Source of the DNA: Sphingomonadales bacterium
GTDB lineage: Bacteria > Bacteroidota > Bacteroidia > UBA7662
Length of the DNA: 64,000 bases
Direction of reading: 5' to 3'
Assembly (NCBI GenBank): GCA_016872215.1
Contig: VHAX01000002.1
Span: forward strand, 1-64,000
Positions 1 to 8,354 of the stretch are shown piece by piece; position 1 is the first letter of the stretch, and each line of letters begins with the position of its first letter. The notes under the pieces were generated by a model. It was given only the letters and a program-made list of their open reading frames with translations. It had not been told where the DNA came from and ran no database searches. Made by a program: the position numbers and the translations under genes.

Positions 1-1363
1 CTTGAGGATCTTCTGCCGACTGGATTTCATGCCGGAAAATAATCTCCGCAGCACCCTTGGCTCCCATTACGGCAATCTCGGCACCCGGCCATGCGTAGTT
101 GTAGTCGGCTCCGATATGCTTACTGTTCATGACATCATAAGCACCCCCATATGCCTTACGGGTAATTACGGTAATGCGCGGAACCGTAGCCTCACTGAAA
201 GCGTAGAGTAATTTGGCGCCGTGACCAATAATGCCATTCCATTCCTGATCCGTACCGGGCAAAAACCCGGGCACATCCACCAGTACAAGTAGCGGCACAT
301 TAAAGGAGTCGCAGAGTCTGACGAAACGCGCCGCTTTGCGCGAAGCATTGATGTCGAGCACGCCCGCCAGCGAGGCTGGCTGGTTGGCAACCACCCCGAT
401 GCTTCTTCCCCCCAGCAAGCCAAACGCCGTAATCATATTGCCTGCGTAGTCGGGTTGTAATTCAAAGCGCGTTTCCGGATCTATAATTTCATCGATCACC
501 TCCAACATATCGTAAGGTTGGTTGGCCGATGAAGGGATCATTTGATCCAATCGGGGACGTAACTCCCCCGGATTTCCGACCGGCACGGCGTAGGGATAAA
601 CCGGAGCCATTTCCTCGCAATTCTGAGGCAGATAGTACAGCTGGCGCCTGATTCCTTCTAGGCAAGCCAGCTCATGAGGGAAGCTGAGGTGACAAATGCC
701 AGAGCGCGTTGAGTGCGTAGAGGCCCCGCCCAAATCTTCTGAACTGATCTCTTCATGGGTTACAGTTTTCACCACATTCGGGCCGGTAACAAACATATAA
801 CTACTGCTCTCTACCATAAAAATTATGTCGGTCATGGCCGGACTATACACCGCACCGCCGGCGCAAGGGCCCATGATCGCACTGATCTGGGGTACCACGC
901 CCGAAGCCAAAACATTGCGGTAGAAGATGTCGGCATAACCTGCCAATGACACCACCCCCTCCTGAATGCGGGCACCCCCGGAGTCGTTCAATCCGATCAC
1001 CGGTACACCCAAACGCAGGGCCATATCCATGAGGCGACAAATTTTTTCGGCATGTGCCTCACTCAGGGAACCCCCGAAAACGGTGAAATCCTGGGAGAAA
1101 ACGAAAACAGGACGACCCATAATCGTGCCGGAACCCGTCACGACCCCATCACCTGGATATACTTCATTCTCCAGCCCAAACTCATGCGAACGGTGGGTGA
1201 CCAGCATGCCCATTTCCTCAAAACTCCCCTCATCCAATAACAAATCGATCCGCTCCCGAGCCGTCAATTTACCCTTTTTGTGTTGGGCCGCGATCCGTAC
1301 CTCCCCCCCACCCTGCAGCGCCTCGACCCTGCGGCGCTCCAGTTCCTGAAACGATTGGTTCAT
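1..1363 (-). CDS. pccB: Propionyl-CoA carboxylase beta subunit (carboxyltransferase), 3' end outside the window
   Basis: Translation of the reverse strand from the ATG at 1363 stays open to the window edge, giving about 454 residues of a family that is usually near 515. The ORF track does not list it because the stop is outside. Family blocks are clear: [11 protein letters not shown] near residue 35, the [15 protein letters not shown] stretch, [27 protein letters not shown] (oxyanion-hole loop of the N-terminal crotonase fold), and VDVPGFLPG with GAKLLYAF in the C-terminal domain. The block pattern fits the propionyl-CoA carboxylase beta chain better than the methylcrotonyl one. It carboxylates propionyl-CoA to methylmalonyl-CoA together with a biotin-carrying alpha subunit; a methylmalonyl-CoA decarboxylase alpha chain is a close alternative. 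It is divergent from the PaaN gene, with a TAnnTTTG box 20 nt ahead of the start. Confidence 0.93.
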   Translation of the reverse strand, partial: MNQSFQELERRRVEALQGGGEVRIAAQHKKGKLTARERIDLLLDEGSFEEMGMLVTHRSHEFGLENEVYPGDGVVTGSGTIMGRPVFVFSQDFTVFGGSLSEAHAEKICRLMDMALRLGVPVIGLNDSGGARIQEGVVSLAGYADIFYRNVLASGVVPQISAIMGPCAGGAVYSPAMTDIIFMVESSSYMFVTGPNVVKTVTHEEISSEDLGGASTHSTRSGICHLSFPHELACLEGIRRQLYYLPQNCEEMAPVYPYAVPVGNPGELRPRLDQMIPSSANQPYDMLEVIDEIIDPETRFELQPDYAGNMITAFGLLGGRSIGVVANQPASLAGVLDINASRKAARFVRLCDSFNVPLLVLVDVPGFLPGTDQEWNGIIGHGAKLLYAFSEATVPRITVITRKAYGGAYDVMNSKHIGADYNYAWPGAEIAVMGAKGAAEIIFRHEIQSAEDPQ

Positions 1364-1382
1364 AATATAGTTGTATTGCCTG

Positions 1383-1390
1383 CAAAGGTA
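1383..1390 (-). promoter_or_regulatory. Candidate -7 box TACCTTTG for the pccB gene
   Basis: The reverse strand reads TACCTTTG, an exact match to the Bacteroidota -7 consensus TAnnTTTG, 20 nt ahead of the pccB start. No convincing -33 TTTG lies at the usual 19-21 nt spacing. It forms a back-to-back pair with the plus-strand box at 1423. Confidence 0.55.
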
Positions 1391-1422
1391 AGTCGTGGGT
1401 CGGCAACAAGGACGAAAGCCCG

Positions 1423-1430
1423 TATTTTTG
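1423..1430 (+). promoter_or_regulatory. Candidate -7 box TATTTTTG for the paaN-paaE pair
   Basis: TATTTTTG matches TAnnTTTG exactly and sits 37 nt ahead of the chosen paaN start at 1467. It also argues against the longer ORF start at 1395, which would lie upstream of the transcription start. Confidence 0.55.
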
Positions 1431-1466
1431 CATTTTCCCAAACAGCCTCATAAAAGAAACCCCAAT

Positions 1467-3131
1467 ATGTCCTACTTCGAGCAGTACCGCGAAAAAATAG
1501 AAAGAGCCATTCAGGCCAACCGCGAGCGGACCTATTATGCTGCATTTCCTGAAAATCCGAAGGCTTATCCCGAAGATGCAGCCGCACAGGCACTCAGCAG
1601 GTTTCAGGCATCCATGAACACTGATTTCACCGAATTACTACAGGAAAAACCTTTACGATTCGAAGGAGAGGAAATTTCACCCTACCTGCAAACCGGCCTT
1701 GGCATCCGTTACCCGGTTTTTGCAGATAAAACATTGGTTCAAACCGCCTCAAATGCCATGGATGCCTGGCGCAAGATTCATTACACTGAACGGGCCGGGA
1801 TACTAACGGCATGTCTGGACCGGATGAAGGAGCGATTTTTTGACATCGCCTACGCTACCCAGCACACAACCGGTCAGTCCTTCATGATGGCCTTTCAGGC
1901 AGGTGGCCCCCACGCTGCCGACCGGGCTATGGAAGTAATCGCTATGGGTGTAGAGGAACTGAGTCGGGTGCCAGAATCCTGTACGTGGGACAAACCCATG
2001 GGGAAATTCAACATCACCCTGCACAAAACCTGGATGGCCATGCCACGTGGGGTTGCTCTGGTGATTGGCTGTTCTACATTTCCCACCTGGAACACACTAC
2101 CAGGGGTATTCGCGAGCCTGATGACCGGAAACAGCGTTATTGTAAAACCCCATCCGAAGGCCGTCCTGCCCATCGCAATAGTGGTGGCAGAAATGCAAAA
2201 AGCTCTCAACGCGGCAGGCATATCGCCAGAAGTCATCCAACTCGCCCCCGACACTCAGGCATATCCACTGGCACGGGAACTGGCCGGGCACCCCGATGTG
2301 CGCATCATCGATTACACCGGCAACACAGAATTTGGCAACCAACTGGAGCACCTGCAGCAATCAGGCAAGCAGGTCTTCACCGAAAAAGCTGGGGTGAATC
2401 CGGTGATTCTCGATTCGGCAACCGACCTTAAAGCGGTTTGCGACAATCTGGCCTTTTCTCTTTCGCTTTATGCTGGACAGATGTGTACAGCCCCACAGAA
2501 TTTCTTTGTTTCGGCCGAAGGCATCCGCACCCCAGAGGGCGTGGTAACGGTCGACGCGTTCATCGAGATGTTCACCGAATCCCTCAACAACATTTCAGGC
2601 CACCCCAAGATGGCATCGGGCGTTTTAGCCACCCTGCAGCAGGACGCTCAAAAAGACCGCATCGCAAGGGTAGCAGAGGAATTTGCCGATGCCGTGATTT
2701 TGCCCTCCACTACATTCGTCAACGAAGAGTTTCCCGATGCCCGTGTGGCAACACCCATGCTGCTGAAGGTAGATGCTGCACGCACGGAAGCATATGACTG
2801 CGAATGGTTCGGCCCAATCGGGGTCGTTGTCTGCACCCAGTCAACCGCAGACTCACTCAAACACGTTTTGAGCTTGTCGCACCGCCATGGTGCCATTTCA
2901 TGCGGTATCTACTGCACAGATCCCGAACGCGTGGCCGATATGGCCGACAGACTCGCCCAGATTTTCGTGCCCGTTTCCGTGAATCTCACTGGACCAATCT
3001 ACATTAACCAGCATGCGGCCTTCTCTGATTTTCATGTAACCGGGGGCAACGCAGCCGGCAACGCCTCGTTTACGGATGCCCTTTACCTGAATCGCCGTTT
3101 TGTGTGGGTGGGACAAAGATTCGCATCCTAA
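1467..3131 (+). CDS. paaN: PaaN-type aldehyde dehydrogenase of phenylacetate degradation
   Basis: The product has 554 residues from the ATG at 1467, the expected size for the stand-alone PaaN-type aldehyde dehydrogenases. The first 24 residues of the longer ORF are discarded because a promoter box lies inside them. Aldehyde dehydrogenase features are visible: the general-base glutamate in FTEKAGVN (about residue 306), the nucleophile cysteine in AGQMCTAPQ (about 339), and the nucleotide-binding stretch NSVIVKPHPKAVLP. In known pathways such enzymes oxidise the semialdehyde formed after ring opening of oxepin-CoA; this protein has no fused hydratase domain. The paaE reductase follows 61 nt downstream on the same strand, which supports the phenylacetate assignment. 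The exact substrate is inferred. Confidence 0.8.
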   Translation: MSYFEQYREKIERAIQANRERTYYAAFPENPKAYPEDAAAQALSRFQASMNTDFTELLQEKPLRFEGEEISPYLQTGLGIRYPVFADKTLVQTASNAMDAWRKIHYTERAGILTACLDRMKERFFDIAYATQHTTGQSFMMAFQAGGPHAADRAMEVIAMGVEELSRVPESCTWDKPMGKFNITLHKTWMAMPRGVALVIGCSTFPTWNTLPGVFASLMTGNSVIVKPHPKAVLPIAIVVAEMQKALNAAGISPEVIQLAPDTQAYPLARELAGHPDVRIIDYTGNTEFGNQLEHLQQSGKQVFTEKAGVNPVILDSATDLKAVCDNLAFSLSLYAGQMCTAPQNFFVSAEGIRTPEGVVTVDAFIEMFTESLNNISGHPKMASGVLATLQQDAQKDRIARVAEEFADAVILPSTTFVNEEFPDARVATPMLLKVDAARTEAYDCEWFGPIGVVVCTQSTADSLKHVLSLSHRHGAISCGIYCTDPERVADMADRLAQIFVPVSVNLTGPIYINQHAAFSDFHVTGGNAAGNASFTDALYLNRRFVWVGQRFAS

Positions 3132-3192
3132 AGGCAAGCCACATTTTTACTGAATTCCAAACCGCGACCACACCCGGCTTGTTGTAGCCACT

Positions 3193-4272
3193 ATGAATAA
3201 AGTATCGTTGACTGTTGAGCGCATCAACCCACAGGGAACAGATGCGATAGAATTGGTTTTTTTGGATAAAAAAAAGCAGATTAGGACGTTTTGGCCCGGA
3301 CAATTCATCACCCTATTACTGAATATTGACGGGAAATCGGTTCGCCGCTCCTACTCCATTTGTTCGGTACCCGAGGATTTACCCCGACTTGCGGTTTGTG
3401 TGAAAAAAGTGGAGGGTGGACTGGCGTCACATTATCTGAATTCACAGTTGCAAACAGGGGATCGTTTGGAAGTATTGGAACCCTACGGTAATTTCTCTCT
3501 GAATTACACAAACCCAACCCTGACCGATCTAGTGCTGGTGGGGGCGGGCAGTGGAATCACGCCATTGTTATCTATGCTGAAATCGTCGCTCTCCCACGCA
3601 CAGAACCGCGTTTTTTTAATCTACGGAAGCCGAAGTTATGCCGACATCCTGTTCCATGACGAATTAAATAAGTTGCAGACCAAATTCCCAACGCGCCTGC
3701 GTATAGAGCATTTTCTGAGTCGCAACCCCCATGAAAATTGTAGGTCGGGCCGTATTGCAACAGAAAGCCTGATGCATGCGCTTCTCTCCTGGCCGGAACT
3801 AAAACTAGATGAGGCAAACTACTATATATGCGGCCCAAAATCCATGATGGATGAGGTAGAGTCGGGACTAAAATCCCACCAAACCGATGCCAGTCGAATC
3901 CACCGGGAGAGTTTTGTGTTGACAGTCGCAGACAACACCACGGAAAGCAAAGCGCCAATCACCCCCAGGCCATCAGATACCGCTGTCCGTTCTGCACACA
4001 CCGTTCAAATCATTCTTGAAGGTCACACCCACACGCTTGAAGTAGCCAGCGGGCGACACATTCTGGAAACGGCACTGGATGCCGGACTCGATCTTCCCTA
4101 CGCCTGCACCATGGGTGTTTGCGGCATGTGCCGGGCATTTAAAGTACAGGGTGAGATGCACATAGGCGAACAAGAGGCCCTTTCACGTGCCGAAATAGAG
4201 CAGGGTTACTGCCTGACCTGTGTGGGCAAGCCCCTTAGCGATAAGCTTGTTATCGACTACGACCGAAGTTAG
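3193..4272 (+). CDS. paaE: PaaE-like ferredoxin-type oxidoreductase (phenylacetyl-CoA epoxidase reductase)
   Basis: The 359-residue protein has three modules in order: an FAD-binding barrel with RRSYSICS (about residue 51), an NAD(P)-binding domain with GAGSGITPLLSML (about 116) and CGPKSMMDEV (about 214), and a C-terminal plant-type [2Fe-2S] ferredoxin domain with C-x4-C-x2-C in CTMGVCGMC (about 304-312) and a last cysteine in CLTCVGKP (about 342). This order and length match PaaE, which passes electrons from NADPH to the PaaAC oxygenase that epoxidises phenylacetyl-CoA. The paaN neighbour agrees. No paaA, B, C or D lies in the window; a degraded gene follows instead. A generic flavodoxin-reductase or hydroxylase reductase role is the alternative. 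Confidence 0.82.
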   Translation: MNKVSLTVERINPQGTDAIELVFLDKKKQIRTFWPGQFITLLLNIDGKSVRRSYSICSVPEDLPRLAVCVKKVEGGLASHYLNSQLQTGDRLEVLEPYGNFSLNYTNPTLTDLVLVGAGSGITPLLSMLKSSLSHAQNRVFLIYGSRSYADILFHDELNKLQTKFPTRLRIEHFLSRNPHENCRSGRIATESLMHALLSWPELKLDEANYYICGPKSMMDEVESGLKSHQTDASRIHRESFVLTVADNTTESKAPITPRPSDTAVRSAHTVQIILEGHTHTLEVASGRHILETALDAGLDLPYACTMGVCGMCRAFKVQGEMHIGEQEALSRAEIEQGYCLTCVGKPLSDKLVIDYDRS

Positions 4273-4299
4273 GATCACAGAAATTCCTTGCTTCACGTT

Positions 4300-4797
4300 T
4301 TTCGCTCATTTTTTTAGCGATTCGGTTTTTATTTCGGGAAAAAACTCATCCATCCGGGAAAAAGCGAGGCACTTTCACCAGAGCCCTACCCGTCGTAATT
4401 TGCTTCACATCAATGTCAATGAGCCTGTTTAATACATTATGCAAACTAGCCATATCTCTGCGCATATCACAACTAAAGCTTATATGATTTGAATACTGAC
4501 GTGTACTACAGCTTCACTTCTCAGAGCTGCAGATAGCATGGCTATCCCCTACTCCATAAAGACATAATGCAAATACCGATGTTCCTTGTGTTCCCATCTT
4601 GAAAAACCTCAAGATGTGCATTTCGGGCTCAATCAACCGAAAACCAAAGGGCTCCGATAATCTATCTAATTACATTTAACCGCTTGATTTAAAACCTTTA
4701 TTTCAGCCTTATAAAGCGCAGCCAAATCAGAATCAGACATTACCTGAAGACCCCTTGTGCAGATCTTGTTTTCGATACTCTCGATGGAAAGAATCAT
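4300..4797 (-). pseudogene. Decayed ORF6N-domain gene (phage-antirepressor-like)
   Basis: The 640-bp gap between paaE and nspC carries remnants of an ORF6N-domain protein on the reverse strand. From the ATG at 4797 an intact piece of 43 residues reads IESIENKICTRGLQVM then SDSDLAALYKAE and VLNQAVK, which is the N-terminal ORF6N signature, before a TAG at 4666-4668. Beyond it, in shifted frames, come LSEPFGFRLIEPEMHILRFF, then YVFME, a TAG where the family has Gln, then GIAMLSAALRSEAVVHVSIQ, then MRRDMASLHNVLNRLIDIDVKQ, and finally RFFPDG followed by a stop. These pieces are in the family order, so the gene has at least two stops and two frameshifts. ORF6N proteins are DNA-binding, often phage-derived and multi-copy in Bacteroidota. 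The 3' boundary (about 4300) is approximate. The stretch looks AT-richer than its neighbours. Confidence 0.8.
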
Positions 4798-4916
4798 GGC
4801 TATAAATACTTAGCCTACAAACTTTCTGGGATATGAACACAAATACAAATCCCGGTAAAAGTTGATTCATTTCTTACAAGTCCGATTTGATCTTATAGAA
4901 TTCGCCCGGTGAAAAC

Positions 4917-6053
4917 TTACAACCGAGAGCGAAAGTCCTCGTAACCGAACTTTTTGACTGTTTTATACGCTGATCCATCCCAAATTCCAATTTCGGGTAG
5001 ATTGACCCCATTAAATGTGGTGGTTTTCACCATGGTGTAGTGCATCATATCCATAAACACCACCGGATCTCCGGGATTAAGGGGCCGATCAAAACTATAA
5101 TCGCCAACAAAATCACCTGCCAAACACGACAACCCGCCGAATCTATAGGTGTAGGAGTCTGCATGCTCAGAAACCTCGCCCAGAACCGCAGGACGATAGG
5201 GCATCTCAATGACGTCGGGCATGTGAGTCGAAATGCTGGCATCCAAAATGGCAACGGGCGTTTCGCTGGTGTTGATGATATCCAAAACACGCGCAAGTAG
5301 ATAACCTGTATCCCACACCAACGCAGAGCCGGGTTCGATCAAAAGCGACAAATGCGGATGTCGGTTCCGAAAATCAGAAATAGCTGACCGAAATAAAGAC
5401 AAATTATAGCCGGTATGAGTTATGAGATGTCCGCCCCCCAGATTCAGCTCATCAACCTGATCCAACCACGACCCAAAGTGTTCCTCAATCGCATCCAAAG
5501 TGCCCTTCAAACCCTCTGCATCGCTTTCGCACAGGTTGTGACAATGCAGAAAACGAACCGAATCAGGTAGTCGATCAGGCATTTCAACCGACCGAATACC
5601 CAGGCGTGATCCGGGAACACAGGGATTATAGAGCGAAACACCCACTGGAGAATATTCCGGATTGATGCGAAGCCCCGCCTGTGCGCCGGGATTAAACCGA
5701 AACAAATCGGGAGAAAAACGTTGAAACTGGGCAAGACTATTGAAGGAAACGTGGGTGACACGGCCGGCGATTTCTTCGAATTCTGTGGACTGAAAGGCCG
5801 GGGCATAGATGTGTGTTTCGCCTCCAAACTCTTCCTGACCGAGTATAGCCTCATGCAGGGAACTGGCAGTGGATCCGTCCAGATAGGGGCTCATCTCATC
5901 AAAAACATGATACATGGAGAATCCCTTGAGCGCCAGAAGAACCCGGATACCCGTTTCAGCCCGGATGTCTTTAATAAGCCCCATATTGCGCTGCAACAGG
6001 GGCTTATCGAGAATAAAGGCCGGGGAGGGAAGCCGATTCCAGGGCAGGCTCAT
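4917..6053 (-). CDS. nspC: Carboxynorspermidine (carboxyspermidine) decarboxylase
   Basis: Starting at the ATG at 6053 (MSLPWNRLPSPAF), the protein has 378 residues, the usual size of NspC. The 15 extra residues of the ORF overlap the upstream gene in another frame and are not used. It is a fold-type III PLP decarboxylase: LLALKGFSMYHVF carries the PLP lysine, CHNLCES and LNLGGGHLITHTGYN are typical NspC blocks, and IEPGSALVWDTGY binds the phosphate. It decarboxylates carboxynorspermidine or carboxyspermidine to the triamine in the cytoplasm. Its start overlaps the stop of the synthase gene by 4 nt (ATGA), so the two are translationally coupled. Spermidine is the likely product given the putrescine route encoded here, but this cannot be read from sequence. 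Confidence 0.93.
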   Translation of the reverse strand: MSLPWNRLPSPAFILDKPLLQRNMGLIKDIRAETGIRVLLALKGFSMYHVFDEMSPYLDGSTASSLHEAILGQEEFGGETHIYAPAFQSTEFEEIAGRVTHVSFNSLAQFQRFSPDLFRFNPGAQAGLRINPEYSPVGVSLYNPCVPGSRLGIRSVEMPDRLPDSVRFLHCHNLCESDAEGLKGTLDAIEEHFGSWLDQVDELNLGGGHLITHTGYNLSLFRSAISDFRNRHPHLSLLIEPGSALVWDTGYLLARVLDIINTSETPVAILDASISTHMPDVIEMPYRPAVLGEVSEHADSYTYRFGGLSCLAGDFVGDYSFDRPLNPGDPVVFMDMMHYTMVKTTTFNGVNLPEIGIWDGSAYKTVKKFGYEDFRSRL

Positions 6054-7261
6054 CGGTAGTCGTCGAACGCCAGCTGCCCGTCGACCTGTTCGTGCCAAGG
6101 GAGGCCATATCGGGGCAATTCCGACATAAACGGATCTGGATCGAACTCTTCGACGTTGAATACTCCCTGCCCTTTCCAGGTTTTGGTTAACATCATCATG
6201 CCACCAATCATGGCCGGAACGCCTGTAGTGTAGGAGACAGCCTGTGCGCCAATCTCACGATACACCTGGGCATGATCGCAGTTGTTCCATACATAGTAAT
6301 TTCTCGGTTTGCCGTCGCGCACCCCACGAATCTGACATCCGATTGATGTTTGACCGGTATATCCCTCGCCAAGTGACGAAGGTTCCGGGAGTACAGCCTT
6401 CAGAAATTCCAGAGGCACGATATCCATCCCCTGAAAACGGACTGGTTTGATGCCAGTCATCCCAACGTTTTCCAATACCCTCAGATGGGTGATGTATTGC
6501 TCATTGAAGGTCATCCAAAACCGGGCTCTTTTTAATCCGGGGATGTTGCGCACGAGCGATTCCAGTTCCTCGTGGTAGAGCAGATAGGAGGACTTCGGGC
6601 CGATTTCCGGATAGGAAATATCCTTGCGAACGCTTAACGGGTCGACTTCAATCCATTTTCCATCCTCCCAGTACTTTCCCCTTTGGGTGATTTCCCGGAT
6701 GTTAATCTCGGGATTGAAATTGGTGGCAAAGGCTTTCCCGTGGTTGCCCGCATTGCAGTCCACTATATCGAGGAAGTGAATCTCATCAAAATGGTGCTTC
6801 AACGCATAGGCCGTGAAAATTCCGGACACCCCCGGATCAAAACCACAGCCCAGCAGAGCCATGAGACCCGCATCGCGAAAACGATCATGGTAGGCCCACT
6901 GCCAGTGGTATTCAAATTTGGCCACATCGCGTGGTTCATAGTTGGCGGTGTCGAGGTAATGGGTTTTGGTTCTCAAACAGGCCTCCATGATGGTTAGGTC
7001 CTGATACGGCAGGGCCACATTGATCACCATTTCCGGCTGAAACGACTCTATCAACTCCACCAACTGATCCACATCGTCGGCGTCCACCTGAGCTGTTTTA
7101 ATTCGGCTGCCCCCTACCTGAGCGGCGATTTTGTCGCACTTGGAGCGGGTGCGGCTGGCCAGTATGATCTTTTGGAATACAGAGGGCACAGCTGCGCATT
7201 TATGAGCCACAACAGCACCCACACCTCCCGCGCCAATAATCAGTACAGAACCTTCTGCCAT
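6050..7261 (-). CDS. Carboxynorspermidine/carboxyspermidine synthase (saccharopine dehydrogenase-like)
   Basis: This 403-residue protein starts with a Rossmann motif, VLIIGAGGVGAVVAHKCA, and carries the blocks VINVALPYQDLTIMEACL, YLDTANYEP, GCGFDPGVSGIFTAYA and DCNAGNHG that mark the carboxynorspermidine dehydrogenase branch of the saccharopine dehydrogenase family. It condenses a diamine with aspartate semialdehyde and reduces the imine with NADPH. The gene is coupled to nspC by an ATGA overlap and follows the agmatinase-like gene by 36 nt; a weak TATTTTTA box lies in that gap (7282-7289, reverse strand). A second, distinct saccharopine dehydrogenase-type gene at 50.3 kb lacks these blocks. 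Confidence 0.93.
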   Translation of the reverse strand: MAEGSVLIIGAGGVGAVVAHKCAAVPSVFQKIILASRTRSKCDKIAAQVGGSRIKTAQVDADDVDQLVELIESFQPEMVINVALPYQDLTIMEACLRTKTHYLDTANYEPRDVAKFEYHWQWAYHDRFRDAGLMALLGCGFDPGVSGIFTAYALKHHFDEIHFLDIVDCNAGNHGKAFATNFNPEINIREITQRGKYWEDGKWIEVDPLSVRKDISYPEIGPKSSYLLYHEELESLVRNIPGLKRARFWMTFNEQYITHLRVLENVGMTGIKPVRFQGMDIVPLEFLKAVLPEPSSLGEGYTGQTSIGCQIRGVRDGKPRNYYVWNNCDHAQVYREIGAQAVSYTTGVPAMIGGMMMLTKTWKGQGVFNVEEFDPDPFMSELPRYGLPWHEQVDGQLAFDDYR

Positions 7262-7297
7262 TTCAGAGATTTTAGAAAATGTAAAAATACCAAAAAA

Positions 7298-8350
7298 TCA
7301 GGCCTTGCGGGCAGAGGATGCAGCCAGAATGCCCAAGCGGTAGAGCACACGGGCGCCCACGTTGGCATCCCAATCTGTTCGCTCCCCGGGCGACACCTCA
7401 CAAAGGTCGAAGCCAATGATGGTTCGGCCACTCGAATGCAATTCAGCCAGCAGATAATGAACCGCCCGAAATTCGAGTCCACCCGGAACAGGTGTGCCGG
7501 TGTGTGGACAATAAACCGAATTCAGACCGTCGATATCGTAGCTCACATACACCCTCGCGGGCAGCGCATCGATGATTCGTTTGCACGTTATTTTCCATAG
7601 GGTTCCCTCATATTCATCGCGTTTGAGCTCGTGGTCAAAAAACACCACAATCCGGGGATCGGTTGATGCCCGCAGCTTTTCGGCCGCCGAGTAGTCGCGA
7701 ATTCCCACCTGCACCAGTCGCTTCACGCCCGGCAACTGCAAAGCGTTATGCATGATGGAGGCATGGCTGTAGGTGAGTCCTTCATAGGCGTCCCTAAGGT
7801 CAAAATGGGCATCGATTTGTAGTATACCAAAACCCCCCTCCTCGGCATACCGTTCCGAAAGCGCCATGAGTAGGCCTAGTGGCACGCTATGTTCACCCCC
7901 AAGTACCCCAACAACCTTACCTCTTTCCAGCCAGCTGCGGGCTTCCTGATAGACCCATTGATGAAGGAATGCGCATTTCTCGTTGATTTCATCCCTCAGG
8001 GCATGCATTTCAGCCTTTTTCTCTGCATCGCTACCCTTTTCGAGCCATTTGATGTATTTGCGGCATTTTTTGCGCCAATCCTGAGAACGGTCGCGCCAAT
8101 ACGACTGAACCTCTGTGAGCGCCATGGAGTAGGTCCATGCCTCTGGCAGATAATCATCTTCCAAATCAAGCTGAAGGGATGCTTTGAGGATGGCCTCCGG
8201 ACCATCGGCAGTTCCATCGGCATACGAAACGGTGACGTCCCAGGGTACTGGTACGATCACTACTTCGGCATCGGCGGGGTCAACCTGCAGTCCAAACAGG
8301 CGACCATTCTGTTGCCCGGGTGCATCCGGGTCAAAATCAGTCGAATTCAT
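7298..8350 (-). CDS. speB: Agmatinase-family ureohydrolase
   Basis: From the ATG at 8350 the protein has 350 residues; the 54 extra residues of the longer ORF run into ychF and are discarded. The binuclear manganese site of the arginase/agmatinase superfamily is complete: GGEHS, DAHFDLRD, SYDIDGLN and the EVSP block. A charged insertion of about 60 residues (from SYWRDRSQDWRKK to ALRDEINEKC) precedes GGEHS and makes the protein longer than E. coli SpeB. I assign agmatine to putrescine hydrolysis because the next two genes make carboxy(nor)spermidine, and because the arginase at 61.0 kb is a different branch. It lies 4 nt after ychF, in one run. Formiminoglutamase-like or guanidine-type activity is not excluded. 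Confidence 0.82.
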   Translation of the reverse strand: MNSTDFDPDAPGQQNGRLFGLQVDPADAEVVIVPVPWDVTVSYADGTADGPEAILKASLQLDLEDDYLPEAWTYSMALTEVQSYWRDRSQDWRKKCRKYIKWLEKGSDAEKKAEMHALRDEINEKCAFLHQWVYQEARSWLERGKVVGVLGGEHSVPLGLLMALSERYAEEGGFGILQIDAHFDLRDAYEGLTYSHASIMHNALQLPGVKRLVQVGIRDYSAAEKLRASTDPRIVVFFDHELKRDEYEGTLWKITCKRIIDALPARVYVSYDIDGLNSVYCPHTGTPVPGGLEFRAVHYLLAELHSSGRTIIGFDLCEVSPGERTDWDANVGARVLYRLGILAASSARKA

Positions 8351-8354
8351 TGCC

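Noticed and set aside
1985-2797. ORFs of 148 and 119 residues within paaN in another frame
   Set aside because: They overlap the intact dehydrogenase frame and have arginine-rich shadow composition.
4220-4432. 70-residue plus-strand ORF after paaE
   Set aside because: It overlaps the 3' end of paaE in another frame and runs antisense to the ORF6N remnant; no motif supports it.
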